DNA of 64,000 bases, taken from positions 186,001-250,000 of the forward strand of contig NZ_CP015963.1 in assembly GCF_001663155.1 (NCBI RefSeq), given 5' to 3'. Position numbers and translations under genes: made by a program. Of the stretch, positions 38,180 to 47,321 are shown one piece after another. Within the stretch, counting starts at the first letter, position 1. Every line of letters begins with the position of its first letter. A model generated the notes under the pieces. That model worked only from the letters and a program-made list of their open reading frames with translations, made no database searches and was not told where the DNA came from. Source of the stretch: Altererythrobacter ishigakiensis (GTDB lineage: Bacteria; Pseudomonadota; Alphaproteobacteria; Sphingomonadales; Sphingomonadaceae).

Positions 38180-38351
38180 TGTCTGAACTTCTCCTCATCA
38201 ACGCCCATAACAGCGCGCGCGGATTGCGCAAACCGGTTGCAGCTGAAATCATCTGGCAATTGCAGGTCATGCCTTGGCCTAGCTGCAGGCTTTCCCTAGG
38301 GTCTGATCAACCAACCGAGGCGAGACCATTTCCGACGCATTCCCAGATAGC

Positions 38352-39113
38352 ATGATCGAGCTAAGCCGGGTCACACGGCATTTCGGTGCAGTTACCGCTG
38401 TAGGCGGCGTCAGTTTCTCGATCGCCGCTGGCGGTTTTGTTGCGCTGGTGGGAGCGTCCGGCTCTGGGAAATCGACTCTCATGAAGATGATAAATGCTCT
38501 GGAGGTACCCAGTTCCGGGCGGGTCCTTGTCGCTGGCGCTGATGTGCAGGCGCAGCCGGCCGCGGAACTACGCCGCCGCATCGGCTATGTTTTCCAGTCT
38601 ATTGGGCTGTTTCCGCATATGAGCGTGTCGGAAAATATCGGCATCGGACCGCGCCTGACGGGCCAGAGGACCAGCGATGCCCGGATCAACGAGCTGCTTA
38701 AGCTGGTTGATCTTGAGGCTGATATGGCGAGCCGCATGCCGGACGAGCTATCAGGTGGACAACGCCAACGTGTTGGCGTTGCGCGCGCGTTAGCGAACGA
38801 ACCAGAGCTGCTGTTGATGGATGAACCTTTCGGCGCGCTTGATCCGATTACGCGTGATGCCTTGGGCGAGCGCGTGCGCGAGCTTCACGACGAACTTGGC
38901 CTCACCACAATAATGGTGACGCATGACATGGCCGAGGCTCTGCTACTGGCGGATCGCGTGCTGGTGATGGATCAGGGGCTGGTCGTGGCCGACCAAACGC
39001 CCGCTGAATTGCTCGCCGGGAAAGGCGGAGAGATTGCGCAGGGGCTGGTCTCTGTGCCGCGCGCGCAAGCAGAGAAGCTGGCACGGATGGAACGCGAAGG
39101 CAGCGCGCCATGA
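38352..39113 (+). CDS. Opu/Egt-type ABC importer, ATPase
   Basis: 253 residues. Walker A GASGSGKST, signature LSGGQRQRVGVARAL, Walker B LLMDEPFGALDP, switch TMVTHDMAEAL. The layout is that of the quaternary-amine (glycine betaine/carnitine/choline) uptake ATPases, but without the C-terminal CBS tandem found in OpuCA. No clear ribosome site precedes the ATG at 38352. The stop overlaps the permease/binding-protein gene by four bases. Confidence 0.9.
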   Translation: MIELSRVTRHFGAVTAVGGVSFSIAAGGFVALVGASGSGKSTLMKMINALEVPSSGRVLVAGADVQAQPAAELRRRIGYVFQSIGLFPHMSVSENIGIGPRLTGQRTSDARINELLKLVDLEADMASRMPDELSGGQRQRVGVARALANEPELLLMDEPFGALDPITRDALGERVRELHDELGLTTIMVTHDMAEALLLADRVLVMDQGLVVADQTPAELLAGKGGEIAQGLVSVPRAQAEKLARMEREGSAP

Positions 39114-40645
39114 ACGGGTTCTGGGACGCGCTGATGGGCCTTGGCCCGCAATTGTCCGCCCATGTGCTGCTTTCCGCATCGGCTATCGCGCTCGGCATTC
39201 TGGTTGCGCTGCCGCTGGCCGTTTGGGCCAGCCGGTCACCACCTGTCGCACGTGTTGCTCTAGGGTTTGCCAGCCTGGTCCAGACCATACCCGCGCTGGC
39301 GCTGCTTGCGCTGTTTTTCCCTATCCTGCTCAGTTTACGCGTCATCTTTGGCGAAGGCCTGCCAACGCTCGGATTCTTGCCGGCATTGCTGGCACTGGCG
39401 CTTTACGCTGTGTTGCCGATCTTGCGAAATGCTGTGACGGCTCAGGCCAATCTTGACCCCGGCGTGCTCGAGGCCGCCGATGGCGTGGGAATGACAGGCT
39501 GGCAAAAGCTGCGGCTGGTCGAAGCGCCGCTTTCCGCACCATTCATCATGGCGGGTATTCGTACGGCGAGCGTATGGACAATTGGTGCGGCGACACTCGC
39601 GACTACGATCGGTCAGCCGAGCCTGGGTGATCCGATCTTCGCCGGATTGCAAACGCAGAACTGGGTGCTGGTGCTCGCCGGCTGTTTTGCGTCCGCAGGC
39701 CTGGCGCTGATTGCAGACGCTCTGCTGGGCCTGATCGAGCGCGGGATGGCGAGCCGCAAACGCAGCCTGGCGTTTGGTGGCCTGTTAGTGGTCGCGCTGG
39801 GCATTGTCTCGGCGCTTTTCACACAATTTGGCGGAGGCGAGCGCGACCGCATCCTTATCGGAGCGAAGGGATTCTCCGAACAATATGTGCTCGTGCGGCT
39901 GATCGGACAGCGGCTGGAAGCTGAAGGATACTCGGTCGAGTACCGTGACGGGCTGGGTTCGGCCGTTGCACATAGCGCGGTTTCCAGCGGCGATATCGAT
40001 CTGCTGGTCGATTACACCGGCACGATCTGGGCCAATCAGATGAAACGCAGCGATAACCCGCCTCGCGAAGAGATGCTCAGCGAGATTGAGAGTTGGGAGC
40101 GCAAAACAAGCGGCACACTCGTTCTGGGTCGTTTGGGCTTTGAGAATGCTTATGGGCTGGCAGTCCGGGAAGATGTTGCCAATGCGCGCAATCTTCACTC
40201 GATCGCTGATTTGGCAGCTGTAGCGCCCGGGATGACGATTGGCGGCGACCCCGAATTTTTTGAAAGACCGGAATGGATTGCAGTGCGCGATGCCTACAGC
40301 TTGCGCTTCGGCCAGACCCGCAATTTTGCCCCCACGTTCATGTATAACGCGCTCAGATCAGGCGAAGCAGATGTGATCAGCGCATATACGTCAGACGGGC
40401 GCATTGCAGCTGACAATCTGGTCGTTCTGGAGGATCCACGCGGTGCATTCCCCAATTACGATGCAATCCTGCTGGTCAGTCCCGAGCGTACAGATGACGC
40501 AGCGCTGCGCATGGTGCTTGAGCCGATCATCGGTGCAATTGATGTCGATTCGATGCGCGAGGCGAACTACGCGGTTGATCGTGACCAAGACAAGATGACG
40601 CCTGAGAAAGCAGCGCGGCTGCTGGCGAAGCGGATCGGAATCTAG
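39110..40645 (+). CDS. Fused permease and substrate-binding protein of an Opu/Egt-type importer
   Basis: 511 residues. Residues 1 to about 230 form the permease (ABC transporter membrane fold; GVLEAADGVGMTGWQKLRLV is the coupling EAA loop). After a final helix (LAFGGLLVVALGIVSALF) the rest, about 245-511, is an OpuAC-like binding domain outside the inner membrane (RILIGAKGFSEQYVLVRLIG, IDLLVDYTGTIW, SGEADVISAYTSDGRI). The fused arrangement is that of the EgtU-type ergothioneine and the OpuC-type osmolyte importers. YTGT and TSDGR fit quaternary-amine or thiohistidine betaine binding. Substrate undecided. Confidence 0.9.
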   Translation: MNGFWDALMGLGPQLSAHVLLSASAIALGILVALPLAVWASRSPPVARVALGFASLVQTIPALALLALFFPILLSLRVIFGEGLPTLGFLPALLALALYAVLPILRNAVTAQANLDPGVLEAADGVGMTGWQKLRLVEAPLSAPFIMAGIRTASVWTIGAATLATTIGQPSLGDPIFAGLQTQNWVLVLAGCFASAGLALIADALLGLIERGMASRKRSLAFGGLLVVALGIVSALFTQFGGGERDRILIGAKGFSEQYVLVRLIGQRLEAEGYSVEYRDGLGSAVAHSAVSSGDIDLLVDYTGTIWANQMKRSDNPPREEMLSEIESWERKTSGTLVLGRLGFENAYGLAVREDVANARNLHSIADLAAVAPGMTIGGDPEFFERPEWIAVRDAYSLRFGQTRNFAPTFMYNALRSGEADVISAYTSDGRIAADNLVVLEDPRGAFPNYDAILLVSPERTDDAALRMVLEPIIGAIDVDSMREANYAVDRDQDKMTPEKAARLLAKRIGI

Positions 40646-41706
40646 GGCGCGAAGCCAGCTGCGCCAGTGGGCCATCCTGTGCCTGCAACACCCAATACTT
40701 TGAAAAGCTCACCCATCTGATCAGGCGCCGTCAATCGCATGGACTGCCGGTCAAGCACCTCTGCCTTGTCGGGGGATTGCCGTTTGAGAGCTGCGAAACG
40801 CATCTGCGCGCCCAAAGCAGCCAACCATTCGCCTTGCGTGGACAGGCCCAACACATGGGCCCCCTGCCGCGTCGCCACATCCCGCAGAGCGCCGAAATCG
40901 ACATGCGCGGTCAAGTCCATCTCTCCCGGCTGCGCCAAGACACTGAATTTCTGGTGTGCTCTGATCGCCTGCAATGTCGAACCCGCTTGCAGTTCCATCG
41001 CGCCATAGTCGATTATCAGCGCAGCACCGCCCTGCGTGACCAGACGATCCGTTAGCTCTGACATGACAGCAGCCGCAGCCGCGCAGGTTTCCAGCACCGT
41101 GCCAACCTCGGCATCGGCCCGCGCCTGAGGAACAACAACGTCCATCGGTTTGTCCCCCGCAATAAATGCCAGTTCGCCTTCAGCAAGCCCGACCATTCGC
41201 TCTCGCCAACCGGATTCGACCCGCAGCAACTGCCGGATCGGCAGCGCGTCGAAGAATTCATTCGCGATGATCAGCAATGGGCCGTCTTCGGGTAGACTGG
41301 TGACATCGGCGTGATGCACTGCATGCGGCAACGCCCGCTTTTGAACTTTGCGTAAGGTTTCAGACCCCTCAACGAAATGTACCTTCGGCTGCAAGCCATG
41401 CTGAGCAGCCGCACGCAAGGCATCGCTGGCCAGGGTGCCTCGCCCCGGCCCCAACTCGACATAGTTCACCACCTCTGGCCGCCCCGCGCGCATCCAGATA
41501 TCGGCAAACCACAGACCGATCAGCTCGCCGAAAACCTGACTCACTTCCGGCGCAGTGATAAAATCCGCATCACCGCCCAGCGGATCGCGACTATTGTAAT
41601 AGCGCGCATTGCTCTCACCCATATATTGAGCCAGGCTGATTGGCCCGTTTTCGCGGATCAGGCGGCAGAAAGACTCGGCCAAATCCCCCTGAGATGGATC
41701 ATTCAT
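40642..41706 (-). CDS. MidA/NDUFAF7-type SAM methyltransferase
   Basis: 354 residues from the ATG at 41706; 33 residues before it look like the end of lgt in another frame. ISLAQYMGESNARYYNSRDP, DFITAPEVSQVFGELIG and VELGPGRGTLASDALRAA (SAM loop) and NEFFDALPIRQL match the MidA family (DUF185). In mitochondria the relative methylates an Arg of complex I subunit NDUFS2; the bacterial role is inferred. The ATG overlaps the lgt stop (ATGA), and the stop overlaps the importer stop at CTAG. Confidence 0.9.
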   Translation of the reverse strand: MNDPSQGDLAESFCRLIRENGPISLAQYMGESNARYYNSRDPLGGDADFITAPEVSQVFGELIGLWFADIWMRAGRPEVVNYVELGPGRGTLASDALRAAAQHGLQPKVHFVEGSETLRKVQKRALPHAVHHADVTSLPEDGPLLIIANEFFDALPIRQLLRVESGWRERMVGLAEGELAFIAGDKPMDVVVPQARADAEVGTVLETCAAAAAVMSELTDRLVTQGGAALIIDYGAMELQAGSTLQAIRAHQKFSVLAQPGEMDLTAHVDFGALRDVATRQGAHVLGLSTQGEWLAALGAQMRFAALKRQSPDKAEVLDRQSMRLTAPDQMGELFKVLGVAGTGWPTGAAGFAP

Positions 41707-42587
41707 GCTTGCGCGGGGCTGTTGCCGCCTGAACCAAGTGGCGCTTTGCGCAGCGCGTAGACAATTACTGCGAATCCCAGAACAATCAGGGGGATGGTCA
41801 GCCACTGGCCTTGGCTCAGCCCCGTCTCAATGACGCGGTCAGCCAGGTGTTCGTCCGGCTCGCGGAAGAATTCGTTGATGAAACGCGCTGCGCTGATCCC
41901 GGTAACAAAGATGCCTGTAAGCAATCCGGGGCGAAAGCGCGCACTTGTCTTCCAGAACAAAAGTGTCATAGCGACGAGCAGCAATAGGCCTTCAAGTCCC
42001 GCCTGATAAAGCTGACTTGGATGGCGCACGACATCGCCACCGCCAGGGAATATCATGCCCCATGACACATCTGTGGCGCGGCCCCACAATTCGCCATTGG
42101 TGAAGTTTGCAAGGCGCCCCAGCATCATGCCCATCGGCACACCAACGGACACGTAATCTGTAACTCTCAGGAACGACAGCTTCCCGCGCCAGCTGACCCA
42201 CATCATTGCAACCATGACACCCAGCAGCCCGCCGTGAAAACTCATCCCGCCATCCCACAAGCGAAGCAGATCCCAACTGACAAAACCTTCGCCATTAAAG
42301 CTGGTGAACAGTTCCGGGCGGTAGAATGTCGCATAACCCAAACGCCCGCCCAAAATTACGCCCAGAGTGCAATAAAAGAACAGGTCATCGACGTGACGCT
42401 GCGCCATCGGTGCGCCGGGCTGCTTGATCATTTTGGTCACATGCCAATAGGCAAACAACACGCCCAGCAGGTAAGCGAGCGAGTAGAATCGCAGAGTAAA
42501 AAAGCCAAGATCGATCCCCTCTGTAAAGCCCAGATCGGCCCAATAGATCGGATCAGCAGCGCCAGTGGCGGCAAGTAGTGACAGCAC
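41703..42587 (-). CDS. lgt: Prolipoprotein diacylglyceryl transferase
   Basis: 294 residues, about seven helices in the inner membrane. It adds diacylglycerol to the lipobox Cys of the many lipoproteins encoded here. FYSLAYLLGVLFAYWHV, WDGGMSFHGGLLG with the essential His, and the Lgt signature GRLANFTNGELWGRATD with its Arg, Asn and Glu residues are intact; RHPSQLYQAGLEGLLLL is near the end. Length normal. It precedes and is coupled to the MidA gene. Confidence 0.96.
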   Translation of the reverse strand: MLSLLAATGAADPIYWADLGFTEGIDLGFFTLRFYSLAYLLGVLFAYWHVTKMIKQPGAPMAQRHVDDLFFYCTLGVILGGRLGYATFYRPELFTSFNGEGFVSWDLLRLWDGGMSFHGGLLGVMVAMMWVSWRGKLSFLRVTDYVSVGVPMGMMLGRLANFTNGELWGRATDVSWGMIFPGGGDVVRHPSQLYQAGLEGLLLLVAMTLLFWKTSARFRPGLLTGIFVTGISAARFINEFFREPDEHLADRVIETGLSQGQWLTIPLIVLGFAVIVYALRKAPLGSGGNSPAQA

Positions 42588-42747
42588 GAAGCGAACCTCT
42601 ATATAGAAGACACGTCAACCGGACATGCCAGTTCGGAAAGCCGCTATTGGCACAGCCAGAGAATTGGGGAAACCCCGTTGGCTTCGAGCGTTAGCTTGAA
42701 GAAGGGTCTTCACGGCTGTGACCTGAAAAATTTGGAGAGAGAACCTA

Positions 42748-44454
42748 ATGCCCACTGAGCTGGACACCGCGCTTGAACACATCATTGGCGAACTGACTAA
42801 GGAAGGCCAGCCATTCGAAACAATACCCTTTGACCGCAACGGCGTATCAATGCCGTCCTTCAAGAACGCGCCACCCAGCCTCGCACATTATTTTGCGCAT
42901 TTCTGCAATGAAAACAAAGATTTGACATTCCTGGTTGATGGCGATGTACGGCTAAATTTCGGCGAAAGCTGGGCAGCGGCAAGCTGTGTCGCACACGGTC
43001 TTGCGACCAAACATGGTGTCAAGAAGGGCGACCGCGTGGGGATCGCTGCACGCAATTCATCAAATTGGATGATCGCATACATGGGCATCGTCATGGCTGG
43101 CGGCTGCGTGACCTTGCTGAACGGTTTCTGGTCAGGTGACGAACTTGCCTATGGCATTCGCCTGGCGGAATGCGATCTGGTGCTTGCTGATGCTGGCCGC
43201 GCCAAGCGACTCGAAGGTACCGATCATCCTGCGAAGATCGTTTTGTTCGAGCATGACAGCACGCCGGCATTAGGCCTGGCGGAGGTCTGGGCCGAAGGTG
43301 ACACCGCGATGGCGATGTTGGCTACACTTGGTCCTGATGATCTCGCCACCATCCTCTACACCTCCGGCTCAACTGGTAACTCGAAGGCGGCATATTCTGA
43401 CCACCGCGGCGTTGTAAGCGGCGTATTCAGCTACATCTCGCAAAGTGCGATGGCCAAGGTGTTGATGGAATCGCGCGGAGAAGACGTGAGTGCTCAGCCT
43501 TGCGCGCTGATCGCTGTCCCGCTGTTTCATGTGACCGGCGAAGTACCACTCTTCCTGCAAAGCTTTGGCATTGCGCGGAAACTCGTGCTGATGCCGAAAT
43601 GGGACGCGCGCGAAGCGCTGCGCCTTATGGAAGCGGAGAAAGTGACGTACTTCGTTGGCGTTCCCTTGATGAGCTATGAAATCGCGACGCATCCCGATCG
43701 CGACAGTTTCGACGTATCAAGCTGTAAGAGTTTCGCCGCTGGCGGCGCACCCCGCCCGGTCGATCATGTGAACAAGATCAAGGAAGCGTTCCCCGAAGGC
43801 TTCCCCTTGCTTGGTTACGGCCTGACCGAAACCAACGCAGTTGGCTGCGGCAACTTCAACGAGAACTACATGGCGAAGCCGGGGTCTACCGGGAAGGCCA
43901 GTGTGCCGCTGGTTGATTTGGCCATTCTCGACAATGATGGAAACCCACGCCCTAAAGGCGAAGTCGATGAAGTCTGCATCCGTTCAGTCGCCAACTTCCT
44001 TGGCTATTGGAACAATGAGGAAGCGACCAGTTCTGCTTTCACTGATGACCAGTATTTCCGCACGGGTGACCTGGGCTATCTCGATGCAGATGGCTACCTC
44101 TTCATCGTAGACCGGAAGAAAGACATTATCATTCGAGGCGGCGAAAATATTTCCTGCATCGAAGTCGAAGAAGCGATCTATGGCCACGATGCTATCGCCG
44201 AATGCTCTGTGTTCGGCATTCCCGATGATCGGATGGGCGAAGTGCCTGCGGCTGTATACTACCAGAAGGACGGGAGCACACCGATCAGCAAGGAAGAGCT
44301 CCGCGAGTATCTGCTTTCACGCATCGCGCCATTCAAGGTGCCGCTGCCCGAGCATATCTGGGTATCGGACAAAGCATTGCCCCGCCTCGGAACACAGAAG
44401 ATCGACAAACGCACCGTTCGAACCATGTTCGCCGGTGATCTAATGGACGCTTAG
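42748..44454 (+). CDS. Acyl-CoA synthetase-type AMP ligase, larger member
   Basis: 568 residues. P-loop LYTSGSTGNSKAAYSDHRG, GYGLTETNAVGCGN, YFRTGDLGYLDADGYLFIVD and the C-terminal RLGTQKIDKRTVR Lys make it a complete adenylating enzyme. It differs from the 25847-27406 protein in its longer N terminus (about 30 extra residues) and in the lysine motif. It may act on a long-chain or aromatic acid. GGAGAGAG precedes the ATG. It is a single gene 25 bases upstream of glnD. Confidence 0.9.
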   Translation: MPTELDTALEHIIGELTKEGQPFETIPFDRNGVSMPSFKNAPPSLAHYFAHFCNENKDLTFLVDGDVRLNFGESWAAASCVAHGLATKHGVKKGDRVGIAARNSSNWMIAYMGIVMAGGCVTLLNGFWSGDELAYGIRLAECDLVLADAGRAKRLEGTDHPAKIVLFEHDSTPALGLAEVWAEGDTAMAMLATLGPDDLATILYTSGSTGNSKAAYSDHRGVVSGVFSYISQSAMAKVLMESRGEDVSAQPCALIAVPLFHVTGEVPLFLQSFGIARKLVLMPKWDAREALRLMEAEKVTYFVGVPLMSYEIATHPDRDSFDVSSCKSFAAGGAPRPVDHVNKIKEAFPEGFPLLGYGLTETNAVGCGNFNENYMAKPGSTGKASVPLVDLAILDNDGNPRPKGEVDEVCIRSVANFLGYWNNEEATSSAFTDDQYFRTGDLGYLDADGYLFIVDRKKDIIIRGGENISCIEVEEAIYGHDAIAECSVFGIPDDRMGEVPAAVYYQKDGSTPISKEELREYLLSRIAPFKVPLPEHIWVSDKALPRLGTQKIDKRTVRTMFAGDLMDA

Positions 44455-44479
44455 GGCTGGATCGAAGGAGCAGGCTCGC

Positions 44480-47239
44480 TTGAATTCCGTCAAAGTCCCG
44501 CGCCAACGCGCGATAATCGATCGGCGCAAGACCGCCGAGGCGATAAACACGTTGGTAGAGGGTAAGGGCGACAAGGCCCGGGCGGAAATCGTCTCACTGC
44601 TTCGCGAAAAGCTTGCTTCAGGTCGCGCTGAGATCGCCAGCCGCCTGCAGGAGAAGCCCTCTGCGGGGCACGAGTGCGTGGCTGCGCAAGCTCTGCTGAT
44701 CGATCAGCTGATCCGGTTGGTGCACGACCATGTTGTCGAAAATGTCTATCCGGTTGCCAATCGATCCAGCGCAGAACGGATCGCGATTTTGGCCGTAGGC
44801 GGCTACGGTCGCGCCGAAATGGCACCGCATTCGGATGTCGACATTGCTTTTATCACACCTACAAAGCGCGCGCCCTGGTGCGAGCAGGTGATCGAGGCAA
44901 TGCTCTATTTCCTATGGGATCTTGGTCTGAAAGTCGGGCAGTCGAGCCGTACTGTTGATGAAACCATCCGTATGGCGAAAGAGGATCTGACGATCCGCAC
45001 TGCATTACTTGAAAGTCGTTTCATCTGGGGGGATCGCGGACTTTATGAAGAGACCGGTCAGCGATTCTGGGCGGAAGTCGCCAAGGGCAGTGAACGTCAG
45101 TTTCTTACGCAGAAACTGGAAGAGCGTGATGCACGGCACAAACGCATGGGCGATAGCCGTTATGTCGTCGAACCCAATATCAAGGAAGGCAAGGGCGGCC
45201 TGCGCGATCTTCAGACGCTCTATTGGATCGGCAAATATATCCACCGGGCCCGAAGCGCGGCAGAATTGGTCGATGTTGGACTGCTGACCAAGGCCGAATA
45301 CAGTAGTTTTCGCCGTGCCGAAGGCTTTCTGTTGGCTGTCCGCAGCCACATGCACATTATAACCGGGCGCGCCGAAGACCGGCTCACCTTTGACCTTCAA
45401 CGCGAAGTAGCCTCCCGGATGAACTTCGCGGATCGCCCCGGCAAAAGTGCGGTCGAACGCTTCATGCAGTTCTATTTCATTCAGGCAAAGCGGGTTGGCA
45501 GTCTGACCGGCGTGTTCCTGTCTCATCTGGATGAGGAATTTGCCAAGAAACGCGCCCGCACTGGCTTCTTCGCCGGCTGGAAGCAGAAGGCACGCACTCT
45601 CAAAGGCTATCGGGTTTTTGGCGGAAGGATCGCCGCACCATCTGATTATTGGTTCAAGAATGATCCAGTCCGGTTGATCGAAATCTTTCAGCTTGCTGAG
45701 GCCAACGGTCTGGAAATCCACCCTGACACCATGCGTCAGGCAGACAGAGACAGCACGCTAATCAAAGCCGACATCCGCAATGACGAACGGGCCAATGCGT
45801 TGTTTGTTGAATTACTCTCTGGTCGCAACGACCCCGAGATGGTGCTGCGCTGGATGAACGAGGCCGGCGTATTCGGACGATTTGTACCGGATTTTGGCAA
45901 GGTCAACGCGCAGATGCAGTTCGACATGTATCATCACTACACAGTCGATGAGCACACTATTCGCGCGATTGGTTTGCTCTCGCGGATCGAGAAAGGCGAG
46001 CTAAAGTCTGACCATCCACGCTCTTCTCGCCTGATTCACCGGATCAATTCGCGCCGTGCGATATATGTTGCCGTCCTGCTTCATGATATCGCCAAAGGAC
46101 GCGGCGGAGATCACTCTACACTCGGAGCTGAGGTGGCAGAACGGCTTTGCCCACGTTTTGGATTATCCGAAGACGAGACAGACTTGGTAGCGTGGCTGGT
46201 TCGGTATCACCTGCTGATGAGTGCGACAGCATTCAAGCGAGACTTGACCGACCCCAAGTCGATCGAAGACTTCGTTGGAGAAGTCCAAAGCCTAGAGCGC
46301 TTGCGCAATCTGATGATCCTGACAGCAGTCGACATCCGCGCGGTTGGACCGGGAACCTGGAACAGCTGGAAGGGACAACTGCTGGGCAGTCTTTACGATG
46401 CCGCGCATGAACGCCTGCGTCTTGGTCATATGAAGCATGGTCGGGATCAACGCATCGCCGCCAAGCAAGAGGCAGTTTCCGCTTTGCTGGGCGATAAGGT
46501 CGAGCTCTTGGATGAAGTCGGCAAGCTGTTCGATGATTCATACTGGATCGCCGAACCAGAAGATATGATTGCAAGCAATCTGATCCAGTATGAGGTTGCG
46601 CGAAAAATCGAAGAGCATCTTTCGATTCATTGTGAGTTTGACGAAACCCGCGGAGCAACTTTGGTCAGCGTAATTGCGGCTGATCACCCGGGCCTGTTCT
46701 TTCGCATCGCGGGCGGAATCGCGCTGGCTGGCGCGAATATCATTGACGCACGCATCCATACTACGCGCACCGGTTACGCGGTCGACAACTTCCTGGTGCA
46801 GGATCCGCACGGTCAGCCATTTGCCGAGGGCCAACAATTGAATCGGCTCGAAAAGTCAATTCGGGAAGCTCTTGCCAATCAGGGCGAGTTGGTACCGAAG
46901 CTTGCTGCTCGGCCCTTGCCAATTTCCCGTTCCAAGGCATTCAGGATCGCCCCGCGCGTCACCTTTGACAACAACGCATCGGGCCGTTTCACAGTGGTTG
47001 AGGTGAATGCTCGGGATAGACCGGCGTTGCTCAATCGGTTGGCCAGAGCGTTATTCGAAAGCAGCCTGGTGATACATTCCGCGCATATCACCGCCTATGG
47101 CGAACGCGCCGCTGATACGTTCTATGTCACTGATCTGCTTGGCTCGAAAATCACCAGCAATGATCGCTTGAAAGAGATAACAGAAAGATTGCTGCACGCA
47201 GCCAGCGACGAGCGACAGAAGCAGCTTGAAGAAGCCTGA
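44480..47239 (+). CDS. glnD: [Protein-PII] uridylyltransferase / uridylyl-removing enzyme
   Basis: 919 residues from a TTG at 44480; AAGGAG at 44465-44470 supports it. Nitrogen sensor that modifies PII proteins. GGYGRAEMAPHSDVDIAF (about 107-124) is the nucleotidyltransferase; HDIAKGRGGDHS (about 534) the HD domain of the removing activity. Two ACT domains, with VIAADHPGLFFRIAGGIALA and VEVNARDRPALLNRLARALF, close the protein. All parts look active. The next gene is a TonB receptor after 82 bases. Confidence 0.96.
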   Translation: MNSVKVPRQRAIIDRRKTAEAINTLVEGKGDKARAEIVSLLREKLASGRAEIASRLQEKPSAGHECVAAQALLIDQLIRLVHDHVVENVYPVANRSSAERIAILAVGGYGRAEMAPHSDVDIAFITPTKRAPWCEQVIEAMLYFLWDLGLKVGQSSRTVDETIRMAKEDLTIRTALLESRFIWGDRGLYEETGQRFWAEVAKGSERQFLTQKLEERDARHKRMGDSRYVVEPNIKEGKGGLRDLQTLYWIGKYIHRARSAAELVDVGLLTKAEYSSFRRAEGFLLAVRSHMHIITGRAEDRLTFDLQREVASRMNFADRPGKSAVERFMQFYFIQAKRVGSLTGVFLSHLDEEFAKKRARTGFFAGWKQKARTLKGYRVFGGRIAAPSDYWFKNDPVRLIEIFQLAEANGLEIHPDTMRQADRDSTLIKADIRNDERANALFVELLSGRNDPEMVLRWMNEAGVFGRFVPDFGKVNAQMQFDMYHHYTVDEHTIRAIGLLSRIEKGELKSDHPRSSRLIHRINSRRAIYVAVLLHDIAKGRGGDHSTLGAEVAERLCPRFGLSEDETDLVAWLVRYHLLMSATAFKRDLTDPKSIEDFVGEVQSLERLRNLMILTAVDIRAVGPGTWNSWKGQLLGSLYDAAHERLRLGHMKHGRDQRIAAKQEAVSALLGDKVELLDEVGKLFDDSYWIAEPEDMIASNLIQYEVARKIEEHLSIHCEFDETRGATLVSVIAADHPGLFFRIAGGIALAGANIIDARIHTTRTGYAVDNFLVQDPHGQPFAEGQQLNRLEKSIREALANQGELVPKLAARPLPISRSKAFRIAPRVTFDNNASGRFTVVEVNARDRPALLNRLARALFESSLVIHSAHITAYGERAADTFYVTDLLGSKITSNDRLKEITERLLHAASDERQKQLEEA

Positions 47240-47321
47240 TTGGCGTTCGTCTGCTATTAGTTGCTTTTCAAGACTTTCGCGCTAATAGCGCGCCTAGAGG
47301 ACTGAGAGGAGACCCCCCCAA

